From Spiroplasma corruscae (GTDB lineage Bacteria; Bacillota_I; Bacilli_A; Mycoplasmatales; Mycoplasmataceae): a stretch of 64,000 nt of DNA. The stretch is from contig NZ_CP022535.1 in assembly GCF_002237575.1 (NCBI RefSeq), positions 372,001 to 436,000 on the forward strand, in the 5' to 3' direction. The notes under the pieces are model-generated. The model did not search any database and had not been told where the DNA came from. It worked only from the letters and a program-made list of their open reading frames with translations. Positions 29,896 to 41,820 of this stretch are shown piece after piece. The translations under genes were made by a program, and so were the position numbers. Every line of letters begins with the position of its first letter. Within the stretch, counting starts at the first letter, position 1.

Positions 29896-32208
29896 TTGAC
29901 TTCACTTGATTATGAGTTTGACTATGTAGAATGTAGAGATGTTAATACTTTAATATCTGAAATGAAAAAATATATTAAAAATAAAAAAACGATCGATGAA
30001 GTTAAAAGGGCATACTTTTATGCAGAAGATAAACACAAAGATCAGAAAAGAAAAAATGGAGACCCATTTATTGTTCATCCATTATCATCAGCGTACTATT
30101 TAGCTCAATGAAGAATGGGACCAAAAACTATAATTGCAGGACTTTTACACGATGTTATTGAAGACACCCCAGTAACATTTTCTGAAATTGAAGAAATGTG
30201 AGGAACAGAAGTCGCTGATATTGTTGAAGCTGTTACAAAAGTAAGTTATTTCACTAAAGAAAATCGTGAACAAATGAAGGCTAATTATTTAAGAAAACTT
30301 TTCTTATCAATGATTAGAGATATTAGAGTTATTATTGTTAAAATTGCAGATAGAATGCATAACCTTCTAACATTAAAATATATGAGTGTTGAAAGACAAA
30401 AAGTTATTGCAAAAGAAACTTTAGAAATTTACTCAACTATTGCTCATAGAATTGGTATGAAATCTGCGAAAAATATATTAGAAGACTATTCATTCTATTA
30501 TTTGAATCCTCAAGAATATAATAAAATTAAAAACTTACTTGAAGAAGATATTGAAGCAAGAAAACAAATAATTGTTGATATGATCAACGATATATATAAA
30601 AAATTTAAAAGCTATGGATTATCGAATGATACTATGGTATTTGGAAGATCAAAAACAATTTATTCTATATATAGAAAAATGCACCAATTTGGTAAAGCGT
30701 TTTCAGATATTAATGACATATTAGCAATTAGAATAATCACTCCAAAGGTTGATGATTGTTATAAAATTTTAGGTTGAATACATAGTATGTTCACTCCTTT
30801 ATCTGGAAGATTTAAAGATTATATTTCTACTCCTAAAAATAATTTATATCAATCAATTCATACAACTTTAGCTAATAGGGATGGTATTATTTTCGAGGTT
30901 CAAATTAGAACTATTGAAATGGATGAAATTGCAGAGCACGGGGCTGCTGCACACTGAAAATATAAAGAAGGAGAAAGATCAATTAGTGTAGAAGAAAAAC
31001 AAAAGGAAATTGATCAAAAAGTGGATATGTTCACAAGATTAATGAATCTTGAAAAACTAGCTTATGAAAACTTAGAAATGGAATTTAATGACGAGCATAA
31101 TTTTGATTTTGAAAGTGAACTTGAAGAAACTTTTAAAAGTGATTACTTAGCTCCATTAATTTATATACTTACACCCGATGGAACGGTAGTTACATTACCG
31201 TTTGGCTCTACTGTTTTAGACTTTGCATATAAAATTCATACTGAAATAGGTAATACTACTGTTGGTGGAAAAATAAACGGTGTTTTTTCACCATATAATA
31301 CAATTTTAAACTCTGGTGAAATGGTAGAAATACAGACATCAAAAGAAGTGAAACCTCAAGAAAAATGGTTAAGATTTGTTAGAACAGCTGCTGCAAAGAA
31401 AGCTATTGAATCATATTTATCAGAACAAAAGATTAAAGAACAAAAAGAAGAGAAAATAACTAATAAAAAAATAATATTAAAAACAAAAAGAAGAATTGAT
31501 AAATATATTATTGACAATCAATTAAAATGAAAAGTTAATTCTCATGAAGAAATATTGAAAAAACTTGAAGAACTAGACTTTAAAAATATAGATGAATTCT
31601 TGTTAAATGTTGGGAATGGTCATTATACAATTGAAGAGGCTGTTAACTATGTTTTTATATCAAAAGAAAAATTAAAAGATATTGAAGTTATAAATGATAT
31701 TAAGACTAGAAAGTTTATGTCTTCCAAAGCTAGAAAAGATTTAATAATAAATGGACTTAATCAGGTAGAGTGTACTTTAAGTAATTGTTGTTATCCAATA
31801 CCATACGAAAATGTAGTAAGTTTTATTACTAAATCTAAAGGTATTCAAGTTCATAAGGATAACTGTATTAATATTAAAAATACAAAATCTGTTAAAAATC
31901 TACTAAGAACTTCTTGAAATAAAGAAATTTCACAAGACATTAAGTATAATACTAAAATTAGAATTGAAACTTATGATAGACCTTCGTTATTCTTAGATAT
32001 TATTTCATTAATAGCAAATAGGAGATCAAGTATTCACGAGGTTAGACTGATAGTAAATAACGAGACTTATACTGTTAATATTAGTTTAAATATATTAGTT
32101 TCAACATTGGATGAATTAAATTCATTATTAACAAATATTACAGAAATTCCAGGTGTAATAAGTGTAAGAAGATCTACCAATGAAAAAGAAGATATAAAAC
32201 AATTCTAA
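29896..32208 (+). CDS. rel: Bifunctional (p)ppGpp synthetase/hydrolase Rel
   Basis: Stringent-response enzyme, about 770 residues. HD hydrolase domain first: HPLSSAYYLA and the diagnostic HDVIEDT are intact. Then the synthetase domain with GRSKTIYSIYRKM and YISTPKNNLYQSIHT, then TGS (TPDGTVVTLPFGSTVLDFAY), a CxxCC-like zinc region (CTLSNCCYPIPY) and a C-terminal ACT domain. Both activities are expected. The start is probably TTG 29896, with aaagga 9 nt upstream; an in-frame ATG at 29878 lacks a Shine-Dalgarno sequence. secDF-apt-rel gene order is shared with Firmicutes. Confidence 0.94.
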
Positions 32209-32227
32209 TATATTTAAAAGGTGAACT

Positions 32228-32590
32228 ATGGAGAAATTATATTTAAAAGATGTATCAAAAGAATTAAGTATACCAGAATATGTCTTACGTTTCTATGACA
32301 AAAAAGGAATTATTCCATTTATTCAAAGAGATGAAAATAATTATCGTTTTATATATAAAGATAAAATTGAATGATTAAAAATAATTGTATGTTTAAAAAA
32401 AGTCGGAATGCCTTTAAAACAAATTAAGAAGTATATTGACCTTGCATTAGAAGGTGACTCAACAATAAATCAAAGATTAGAAATGATATTAAAACAAGAA
32501 AAAGAGACTTTTAAACATATTGATATGTTAAAAGAACAATTAGAATACATTGATTATAAAAAACAATATTATAAAAATAAATTAAAATAG
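32228..32590 (+). CDS. MerR-family transcriptional regulator
   Basis: 120 residues. The N-terminal winged helix-turn-helix motif LKDVSKELSIPEYVLRFYDKKGIIPF is clear (residues about 5-30, described). A dimerisation coiled coil follows (LEMILKQEKETFKHIDMLKEQLEYI). No Cys cluster is present, so it is not a metal sensor of the MerR/ZntR type. aggtg Shine-Dalgarno. It sits directly before an aldo/keto reductase gene, which it probably regulates from the 76-bp spacer, as seen for aldehyde-stress MerR/AKR pairs in Firmicutes. Confidence 0.9.
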
Positions 32591-32636
32591 TTATCAAAGT
32601 ACTTGCATTAACCTTACTTCAATCTATTAGTATTAA

Positions 32637-33656
<1,020 letters not shown>

Positions 33657-33660
33657 GATT

Positions 33661-33692
33661 AAAATCACTTTAAAATTATAAGGTGATTTTTA
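33661..33692 (+). terminator. Intrinsic terminator of the aldo/keto reductase gene
   Basis: An 11-bp stem (aaaatcacttt / aaggtgatttt with one wobble) and an 8-nt loop, followed by tattt. Confidence 0.75.
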
Positions 33693-33800
33693 TTTATATA
33701 ATTCTTTTATTATTATTAGTGTTAAAATATATGAAATTAATATTTAAAAAATGTATTTAAGACAACCAATATATGGGTAGTAAAAAACTAGGTTTTAGTG

Positions 33801-33806
33801 TATAAT
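33801..33806 (+). promoter_or_regulatory. -10 box of the orphan ABC ATPase gene
   Basis: TATAAT in the string TAGTGTATAAT, identical to the one upstream of the HNH-like gene (10826-10836). It lies 31 bp before the TTG start. Confidence 0.5.
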
Positions 33807-33837
33807 ATATTTATTATTTATGTTTCGAGGTGAAATA

Positions 33838-35010
33838 TTGGAAAATTATGTAATTGAGTTTAAAAACTATGTAAAAAAATTTAAGAACACAAAAATTGGT
33901 CCCCTTAATTTCCAAGTTGAAAAAGGTAAAACAACTGCAATATTAGGAGCTAGTGGTAGTGGTAAATCAGTGGTTATTAAAACTATGATTGGTGCAATTT
34001 CAAACTTTGATGGAGAAGTAAAGGTTTGTGGATATTCAAAAAAGAAAAGAAAAGCTCACTTAGCAAACAAGGATATAAGCTTTTATACACAAATGGACTT
34101 TTCATTATATGAAATGAACGTTGTTACATACTTAAAAAATATGTGTATTGTTTTAGGGGTTAATAAAAAGTCAATAAATCACAAAGTAGATTATTGATTA
34201 GACTTTTTTGATTTAAAAAAAGATGCTCATAAAAAAATTAAAAACTTTTCATGAGGTATGCAAAATAGATTAAGTCTAATATTGTCACTAATAAAAGATA
34301 CAGATGTAATTATATTAGACGAACCAGGTGCAAACTTAGATTCTTCTTGAAGAAATAAAATGAGAAATTTATTAATCGATTACAAAAATAGAGGTAGAAC
34401 AATAATAATTACTTCTCATAATATTGATGAAATTAATGATTTAATTGATTATTATGTTGTTCTTGAAAAAGGTAAGTTAGTATTTACAGGTACAAAACTT
34501 GATTTAAATATGTATGCAAAATACAAAATGTATTTTTATGAAAAATTTGATTACGAATCATTCCAAAAGTTTTTAAGTGGTAAGAATATTAAAGCATTTA
34601 AATATGATGAGTTAGAAAACTCTATTGTTTTTGCAACTAACTCTACTAAGGAAATTAACTGAATTTTCTTATATTTAATAAAAGAAACAACACCAATTTT
34701 AAACTTAGTAAAATTACCTGTAAATATGGATTCAATATATAAGGCTTTAGAAGATAATAATGATTATCAAAAAGAAGTTACTCAAATATTCCAAAATGCT
34801 GTTCCAGACAAAAAATCATTGAAATTAGCTGAAAAACTTGAAAAAAAGGCAAAAAAAGAAATGGAACAACAAAACTTAGAGATAGAAGATAAAAAATATT
34901 ATAAAACTTTAGAGAATTCAAATTTTTCAAAGCCAATTGAAAATATAGAATCAAAAGAATTAAATGCTTTAGAAGATATCAAAGATAAAAAGGAAGCAAA
35001 TAATAATTAG
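33838..35010 (+). CDS. ABC transporter ATP-binding protein with long C-terminal extension
   Basis: 390 residues. The nucleotide-binding domain (about 1-215) has Walker A GASGSGKS, Q-loop, Walker B VIILDEPGANLDSS and H-loop SHNIDEIND. The signature motif is unusual, FSWGMQNR rather than LSGGQ. Residues from about 290 on are a charged Lys/Glu-rich tail. The subfamily resembles ABC-2 exporters, but no permease gene is next to it. TTG 33838 was chosen as start because gaggtg lies 5 nt upstream; an ATG at 33820 would put that Shine-Dalgarno inside the gene. The next gene starts 48 bp after the stop. Confidence 0.85.
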
Positions 35011-35058
35011 AAATTAAGTTGGAAAAATATAAGTACAATTTAAAGTAAGGGTGAAGAT

Positions 35059-35751
35059 ATGTATTACATAATGTGGGTAAGAAATAACTTATTTTATATA
35101 TTAGATCAAAACAGAATTTTTTGTGGAATGTATGATAATTTCCAAAAGGCTCTTTATGCTTGTCAACAAATGAATGGGAATTTATTATCTGGTGCTATTT
35201 CAACATCTCCATACTCATTACCATACAATAGTGGTTCTGTGTATACTCCGATGCCTTTGATCAACCCGAACAATTTAAATACTTATAGTTTCTTAAGTCC
35301 AAATCCTGCACCAAACTATAATTACCAACAACCTCAATTTAGACAACCTCAATATCAACAACCTCAATTCCAACAACCATTTGTAAGTAATTTTAATTAC
35401 CAACAACCGCAAATGAACCAACAACCTCAATATCAACAACCACAAATGGCTGAACAACCTCAATATCAACAACCACAATATAACAACTTTAATAATGGTT
35501 ATACAAGTTTTTCTCAACCAACCCAAGATTTGGTTACTCCTCAACCTGTCTATCAACAACCAATTGTTAATGAACCCCAACCCCAACCACAGCCTCAACC
35601 CCAACCAATTAAAGAAGTTGAACCGATTGTACCAAAAGTTGTTGAAAAACAAAAAACAGAAGAGTTAATAAATTATGATAATTCAACTGATGAATGGAAT
35701 ATTGATTCAAAAAAAGTAAAAAACTTTATTGATAAGTTTTCTAAAAAATAA
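35059..35751 (+). CDS. Pro/Gln-repeat protein (YQQPQ repeats)
   Basis: 230 residues, unrecognised. Residues 1-45 form a compact N-terminal segment (YYIMWVRNNLFYILDQNR). From about 85 to 185 the protein is low-complexity, with repeated QQPQ, QYQQPQ and PQPQPQ units. The C-terminus (about 195-230) is charged. No signal peptide. Such P/Q-rich domains occur in Mollicute cytoskeletal and tip proteins, but the parallel is only compositional. aaggg Shine-Dalgarno; lies behind the ABC ATPase and ends on a terminator. Function unknown. Confidence 0.75.
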   Translation: MYYIMWVRNNLFYILDQNRIFCGMYDNFQKALYACQQMNGNLLSGAISTSPYSLPYNSGSVYTPMPLINPNNLNTYSFLSPNPAPNYNYQQPQFRQPQYQQPQFQQPFVSNFNYQQPQMNQQPQYQQPQMAEQPQYQQPQYNNFNNGYTSFSQPTQDLVTPQPVYQQPIVNEPQPQPQPQPQPIKEVEPIVPKVVEKQKTEELINYDNSTDEWNIDSKKVKNFIDKFSKK

Positions 35752-35753
35752 TT

Positions 35754-35773
35754 CTGTTTTTAAAACAGTTTTT
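35754..35773 (+). terminator. Intrinsic terminator of the Pro/Gln-repeat gene
   Basis: ctgttt/aaacag stem with a 3-nt loop, T-run after it. Confidence 0.7.
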
Positions 35774-35831
35774 ATTTACCAGGATACGCTCTTGTACTTA
35801 AATAGACAATGAAATTATACCCATTTTATGG

Positions 35832-35837
35832 TATAAT
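35832..35837 (+). promoter_or_regulatory. -10 box of the gene at 35862
   Basis: TATAAT (ggTATAATgtt) lies 24 bp before the ATG. The aggagga Shine-Dalgarno follows. No clear -35. Confidence 0.5.
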
Positions 35838-35861
35838 GTTAATTATAGTAGGAGGATTTCT

Positions 35862-36674
35862 ATGAAAAAAGAAATGATCTATTTACCAATACAAGAATTC
35901 ATACAGGCAAACTTAGATTTTAATATTGCTTCTAATAGAAAAGAATCTGAATATGATTTTAATTTTACTAGATGAAAAACAATTATCTTCTCAAGTCAAA
36001 AGCTAAAGTTTATTCTAAAATATTGTCAAGCAGTATTCCAATGGTTAAGTAAAGTTGTAAATATACAAAATTTTAATATATCAATTGATACAACAACTGT
36101 CGATAGATTTAATTTATCAATATATGAGTTTGATAGACATGTATTTAATTGTTCTCTATTTACAAATTTTTATTTAATAGAGGAAGAAGATTGATCAACA
36201 AAAGTATTCGAGATGCATTTTTCTAAGTACGACCTAACAAATGGAGAATTAAGTTTAAAAGACTTAACAAGTTTCTGGAAAGGTGAGGAAGGTTTTGAAA
36301 AATTTGTTAATGTATTATATGCGATAATAAAAGAACCTTATAAATACGAAAAAGTTTCTCCAATACAATGACAAATTGATTTTAAAGATAAAAAAATATC
36401 TTCATCACAAATTAGAATGCAACTTGCATCATTAGTACAAACAGGTATTAGACCTCAAGACCCGTATTTAACAATTGAACAAGCAGAACAAATTGAAAAT
36501 GGTGCAAATCCATACGCAATTGCTTCAAAACTTAAAGAAGAGTCAAAAGATAAAGAAATTATCAATCCGATTTGAGATGAAGCTATTGAGCAAGAAAATA
36601 TTTATAAAGATTTAAACTTTGCAATGAAAAAATCAAGGGGAATATCTGACAAACCAAGAAAAAGAAGAAGATAG
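35862..36674 (+). CDS. Hypothetical soluble protein with basic tail
   Basis: 270 residues that I cannot assign. No signal peptide or membrane span. Aromatic- and Lys-rich, with several TGA-coded Trp. The C-terminal half has a TSFWKGEEGFEKF segment, an Ile/Gln-rich helix (SSSQIRMQLASLVQ) and ends in KPRKRRR, a strongly basic tail that may bind nucleic acid. A good aggagga Shine-Dalgarno precedes the ATG. It stands alone between two terminators. Confidence 0.75.
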
Positions 36675-36692
36675 ACTAAATGTCTTTTTTTT
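36672..36692 (+). terminator. Weak intrinsic terminator overlapping the stop codon
   Basis: A short agac/gtct stem with a 5-nt loop followed by eight T residues. Confidence 0.5.
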
Positions 36693-36794
36693 ATTATCAA
36701 AAAAACCAAAAAAAACCAAAAAAAGACATAATTTTAACAATAATAGTTGTTTTTTGGTTTATTAAGAGTATTATATATTTGAGGTGAGTAAAGG

Positions 36795-37499
36795 ATGTTT
36801 AAAGAGAAACGATTTGAATTAATTGTTGACTTTGTAAATAAAAATGGATATGCAACTAATGAAACCATATCAAAAGTATTAAAAATACCTTTTACCACTT
36901 TAAGACGTGATTTAAATGAATTACATAAAAAAAATTTTATTGTTAAAGTTCATGGTGGAGCTAAAACATTAAAAGAAAAATCAATATTAGAATTAAACTA
37001 TCTAGAAAAAATGGGTGATAATATTGAACAAAAAAAGATAATTGCTGAAAAAGCATTATTATGTATAAAGCCGAATGAATCTATTTTTCTAGATGCTGGT
37101 TCAACAACTTATTATTTAGCTAAAATTATAAAAAAAGAATTTAATAATAAAATTTATACTAATTCAATACTTCATGCTCAAACCTTAGCAAATAATGGTA
37201 TAGAAGATATAAATATTCTTCCTGGGAAGTTAAAATTAAAAACTAATGCCATTGTAGGGGTCGAAACCATTAAAGCGTTGAGAAAATATTATTTTGATAT
37301 TTCTTTTATAGGAATTAACGCGATCGATTCAGAGTATAATTTCTATACCACTGATGAGGATGAATCTGAAATTAAGAAACTAGTGATTCAAAATTCACAG
37401 TTTGCATTTGGATTGGCAGATAAGAGTAAACTAAAGTCCAAGTCTTTTGTAAAATGTGGGGATAAATCACAGCTTGCAGTTATAGATGAAGAGGTGTAA
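36795..37499 (+). CDS. DeoR-family regulator of the fructose operon (FruR-type)
   Basis: 234 residues. N-terminal winged HTH (FKEKRFELIVDFVNKNGYATNETISKVLKIPFTTLRRDL in the first 40 residues, described) with the DeoR signature TLRRDLNEL followed by KVHGGAK. The C-terminal DeoRC sensor domain has ALLCIKPNESIFLDAGSTTYYLA and FIGINAID, which bind a phosphosugar such as fructose-1-phosphate. aggtga Shine-Dalgarno. It begins the operon with fruK 3 bp after its stop, then fruA. Likely represses fruRKA until fructose is taken up. Confidence 0.9.
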   Translation: MFKEKRFELIVDFVNKNGYATNETISKVLKIPFTTLRRDLNELHKKNFIVKVHGGAKTLKEKSILELNYLEKMGDNIEQKKIIAEKALLCIKPNESIFLDAGSTTYYLAKIIKKEFNNKIYTNSILHAQTLANNGIEDINILPGKLKLKTNAIVGVETIKALRKYYFDISFIGINAIDSEYNFYTTDEDESEIKKLVIQNSQFAFGLADKSKLKSKSFVKCGDKSQLAVIDEEV

Positions 37500-37502
37500 T
37501 AG

Positions 37503-38441
37503 ATGATATATACATTAACATTAAATCCTGCTTTAGATCACATTATTTTAGTTGACAATGAAATTGAACTTGGTGTAACTAATTACTATAACGAAGATTA
37601 TAGTGTTATTGGCGGAAAAGGAATAAACGCTGCAATTATTTTAAATAATTTAAATGCAGATGTTAAAGCCATTGGAATATTAGGTAAATCAAATCAAAAC
37701 ATGTTTCTAGATAAATTTAAAGAAATAAAACTAAAAAATAGTTTCTTTATAAACGAAGGAAGTACAAGAGTCAATTATAAGATAAAAAATTTAAAAATGA
37801 AACAAGAAACAGAATTAAATGGATTAGGTTTTAATGCTGAGCAAAAAAATTTAGATAGTATTAAGGATTTCTTTGAAAGTAATTTAAAAGAAAATGATAT
37901 TGTTGTATTAACTGGAAGTATTGCTAAAGGCATTACTAATGATATCTATAAAGTTATTGGAAAAATAGTTAAAGAGAAAAGGTCATTACTAGTTTGTGAT
38001 TGTACAAAAGACTTATTAACAAATGTTTTAGAAGTAAAACCTTATTTAATAAAACCAAACCTTGAAGAAATATGTGCAACATTGAAAATAAGTTTTAGAG
38101 ATGATTTTAGTTTAGATGAGATTAAAAAACTTGTTAATGAACTTAAATCAATGGGAGCTGAAAATGTTTTGTTAAGTATGGGATCTAAAGGTAGTATGTT
38201 CTTTGCTAATAATAATGATATTTATAAAGTCGGAGTTGCTAAAGGTAAACTCGTGAACTCAGTTGGTGCTGGAGATAGTATGTTAGCTGGATTTGTTTAT
38301 GGCTTACATAATAACTTAAGTATTGAAGATACATTGAAATATGCTGCTGCATCTGGTGGTGCTACAGCATTTACTGAGTGATTAGCAAATAAAGAACAAA
38401 TTTATTCATTGGTTAACCAAATCGAAGTGAATAAAATTTAG
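37503..38441 (+). CDS. fruK: 1-phosphofructokinase
   Basis: PfkB-family kinase, 312 residues, converts fructose-1-phosphate to fructose-1,6-bisphosphate after PTS uptake. The N-terminal TLTLNPALDHIILVD and GGKGINAA match FruK/LacC; VVLTGSIAKG and the C-terminal anion hole/catalytic SVGAGDSMLAGFVYG are intact. The start ATG is 3 bp after the regulator's stop; the fruA gene starts 22 bp after its stop. Together these make a standard fruRKA operon. Confidence 0.95.
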
Positions 38442-38463
38442 TAAAAAAATAGAGAGGTAAATT

Positions 38464-40791
38464 ATGGAATTAAAAGATTTATTCAAAAAGAATATTGCTT
38501 TTTTCAATAAAGACTTTAAATCAAAAGAAGAAGTTATTAGTTTTTTATCAAGCGAGTTGCTAAAAACTAAACAAATTGATTCAAAAGAAGATTTTGAAAA
38601 AGCAGTATATAAAAGAGAATCTGAAGGTTCAACTGGAGTTGGTGATGGTATTGCAATCCCTCACGTATTAAATCCAACTGTTAAATCTTCAGCAATAGGT
38701 TTTGTTAAATTGAAAAATAAAGTTGATTGACAGTCATTAGACGATCAACCAGTTGATTTAGTATTTATGATAATGACTAATGGAAAAGACGGTAATGAAC
38801 ATCTAAGTGCATTAGCAGATTTATCAGGATTTTTAATGAAATCAGAAATTCAAAAAAAATTAAGAGAATCTAAATCAATTGAAGATGTACAAAATGCATT
38901 AACTAAAGATGAAGTTAAAAAAGAAAGTGAATCTGTTAGTGGAGGGTATGACGTTATCGGTATAACAGCTTGCCCAACAGGAATAGCACATACTTATATG
39001 GCTGCTGAAAAATTAGAAGAATACGCAAGACAAAAAGGTATGACTTATAAAATAGAAACACAAGGAAGAAGAGGGACTGAAAATAAACTTACTCCAAGTG
39101 ATATTGAAAATGCTAAAGTAATTATTTTTGGTCATGATAAAGCCCTTGAAGGACTATCAAGATTTAATGGAAAAAAAGTAATAGATACTTCAACAAAAGA
39201 AGTTATTTTCAAAGGTGATAAACTTATTGAAAAATTTCAATCTGGTGAAGGTTTAAAAACAATTAAAGCCAATGCAGATTCTGAGTCTGGTAGTGGTGAG
39301 TTAACAATGAAAAAATTCTTAGATATAAAAGGGAATTTACTTGGTGGTTTATCAAGAATGTTACCATTTGTTGTAGCAGGTGGTATTATTTTAGGAATAG
39401 GATTTTTAATTGACTTTGCTGCAGGTAATGGTGGAGCAAAAGGAAGCTTTGGTGTAACTAGTCCTGTTGCCGGATGATTTTCTGCAATAGGAAAAACTTC
39501 AATGACAATGATGGTACCAATATTAGGGGCGTTTATTGCATATTCAATTGTTGGGTCACAAGGATTAATGCCTGGTATGGTAGCTGGTTTATTCTCAACA
39601 AAAGTTATGAGTTTTGCATATGGTCTTAATTCATCAGATTCATGAAGTGGATTATTTGAAAAATTATTACCAAAAAGTATTGCTGGACAAGAATCTGGAT
39701 TTATAGGAGCAATATTTGGGGGTTATTTAGCAGCTTTATTAGTATTTGGACTAAGTAAAATGATGAAAAAACTTCCAAAATCATTACAAGGTGTAAGAGA
39801 TATTGTATTTATACCTGTATTATCATTATTATTAATTAGTTTAGTGATGTTTGCTATAAATATCCCATTAGGATATTTAATGAGTGCAATTCAAAGTGGA
39901 ATTCAATGATTAGCAGAACATGACTTATTAGTACTTGTATCTGTCATAGTTGGATTTATGATGTGTGTTGATATGGGTGGTCCAATTAATAAAATTGCTT
40001 ATGCATTAGGTAACTTAGCGGTTGCTGGTACATTAATAGATAAGAAACTTGCTGGATCAGAATTACAAACTGTAATAATGGCGTCAGCAATGATTGCAGG
40101 AATGGTTCCGCCGTTAATGATTGCTGTAAGTACTATTTTATTCCCTAAAATTTGAACTGTTAAAGATAGAGATGCTGCAAAAGCTAACTGATTAATGGGA
40201 GCATGCTTTATATCAGAGGGTGCTATACCATTTATGGTTAAAGATCCAAAAAGAGTTGCAGTAAGTGCAATGGTTGGTGGAGTAATTGTTGGTGTTTTTA
40301 TCGGTTTAGGAAAAGTTACTTTAGCAGCTAGTCATGGTGGTGTATTTGTATTTGCATTGCTATCATCACACTTAGTTGAAACTAATGGTGCATTAACTGG
40401 TTCATCAATTGGTATTGGTATTGCATTTTCATTAGGTGGACTAATAGTAGCGTCATTTGTAAGTGCATTAGTATTAAGTTTCTGAAGATTATTTGACATT
40501 AAAAGAGGTGTTTTATCACTTGACTCAACAAATGGTGTAAAAGAATCATTAAATACAAAACTAACAAAATGAAAATCAATGGATACTTCTAAAGGTAAAG
40601 TTTCTGTGGATAAAAAAAACTTATTAATAAATGCATTAGAGTCTAAATTAAGCAAATATAATGAGTATGAATCTATATTAAAAACAAAACACGAACAACA
40701 TTTAAAAATCCAAGAAGAAAATAGACAGAAAAAAATGGATTTACTAGCAGTAAAAAAACAACAAAAAGCGTCAAAAAGAGCAAATAAATAA
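38464..40791 (+). CDS. fruA: PTS fructose transporter subunit IIABC
   Basis: 775 residues. EIIA domain first (about 1-148) with the phosphorylated His67 in GIAIPHVLN; EIIB (about 160-262) with Cys170 in GITACPTGIAHTY; EIIC membrane domain (about 285-690) with about nine to ten spans. The protein ends in an about 75-residue Lys/Gln-rich coiled-coil-like tail that standard FruA lacks. Takes up fructose and phosphorylates it to fructose-1-phosphate. Several Trp are TGA-coded. agaggt Shine-Dalgarno; last gene of the operon, ending on a strong terminator. Confidence 0.95.
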
Positions 40792-40810
40792 ATTTAATTT
40801 AAATTATAGG

Positions 40811-40848
40811 AAGTCTACAATAATAAATACTTATTGTAGACTTTTTTT
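40811..40848 (+). terminator. Strong intrinsic terminator of the fructose operon
   Basis: A 13-bp perfect stem aagtctacaataa/ttattgtagactt, 7-nt loop, then seven T. Confidence 0.92.
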
Positions 40849-40941
40849 ATTTTCCTTTATAAATTTAATGCACAAAAAACCTTATGTATTATTTATAATC
40901 TATACTATTAATTTGATATAATATAAAAATAAGGTGGTAAT

Positions 40942-41646
40942 ATGAAAAAAATAAGAAACAATCGTAGTTTATTAAATTCATTAATTTTTATTTTTTTATT
41001 ATCATATGCGTTTACTACATTTATCACTAGGTTATCATACTTTTACAGTTTGTTTTACAATTTATTAAGTCTTAATTTAAGTCTAATGCTGTTATTAATA
41101 CTTTTTATATCAATCTTTATAATTGTAGAAATGATTATTATAACTAAAAAAATTAATTTAATTTCATCAAATACTGATATTTTAAACATAAAAAGATACT
41201 ATCAAGCTAATAAAAATTTTAAAACATTAAAAAATTTTATTATTGTATCTTCATTAATACTAACTATCAAACTTATTATTATATTTTCAAATGTAAAGTT
41301 TTTTAAAAACTATGATTATTTATTGCTAGTAGTAGTTTTTAGTTTGATATTCTTAATGAATTTCTTATCAATAATTTGCTCTATTTTTTATAATAAAATT
41401 TTAAAAAATAAAAGTATTTATATTCAAAATAATTCATATATTGAAGATGATTTATTATACATTTTTGATTACTATGAATACATTAATGATTATTCATTTA
41501 TTAAAACAAATCTAATAAAAAGTAATTTGATTGTTATCTTTCTAATCAATTCAAGAAATTGCATTGAGATTATAATTAATAGTATATTTACAAAAACATT
41601 GAACAAAATAAAAAAAGCTTCATCTCCACCTATTTCATTAGATTAA
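40942..41646 (+). CDS. Hypothetical membrane protein
   Basis: 234 residues with four hydrophobic segments (about 15-35, 45-70, 95-115, 130-150) and cytoplasmic Lys/Asn/Ile-rich loops. The end KKASSPPISLD is distinctive. No signal peptide and no family recognised. aaggtgg Shine-Dalgarno. It is preceded by the fructose operon terminator and a TATAAT-like box near 40917 (gatataatataa). A 174-bp, extremely AT-rich spacer with no gene follows. Confidence 0.7.
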   Translation: MKKIRNNRSLLNSLIFIFLLSYAFTTFITRLSYFYSLFYNLLSLNLSLMLLLILFISIFIIVEMIIITKKINLISSNTDILNIKRYYQANKNFKTLKNFIIVSSLILTIKLIIIFSNVKFFKNYDYLLLVVVFSLIFLMNFLSIICSIFYNKILKNKSIYIQNNSYIEDDLLYIFDYYEYINDYSFIKTNLIKSNLIVIFLINSRNCIEIIINSIFTKTLNKIKKASSPPISLD

Positions 41647-41820
41647 GTACTTTAAAATTTTTAAATAATTTTTTAAAACTTAATATTTTTTAACATCTAT
41701 AATTAATATTTTAATTAATAAATAAGTTTAATTTTAATTAAGTAGTTTAATTTCTATAAAAATTTAGAAGTTGAGATATATTTATTTTTAAAAATATATT
41801 ATATAGAAGGTAAGGTAAGA

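Noticed and set aside
35330-35620. Short direct repeats looking like a CRISPR-like array
   Set aside because: The repeats are codons of the YQQPQ protein, in frame and without spacers of constant length.
41647-41820. Extremely AT-rich spacer as a replication origin
   Set aside because: No dnaA gene, DnaA-box cluster or origin-linked genes are seen nearby; base composition alone is not evidence.
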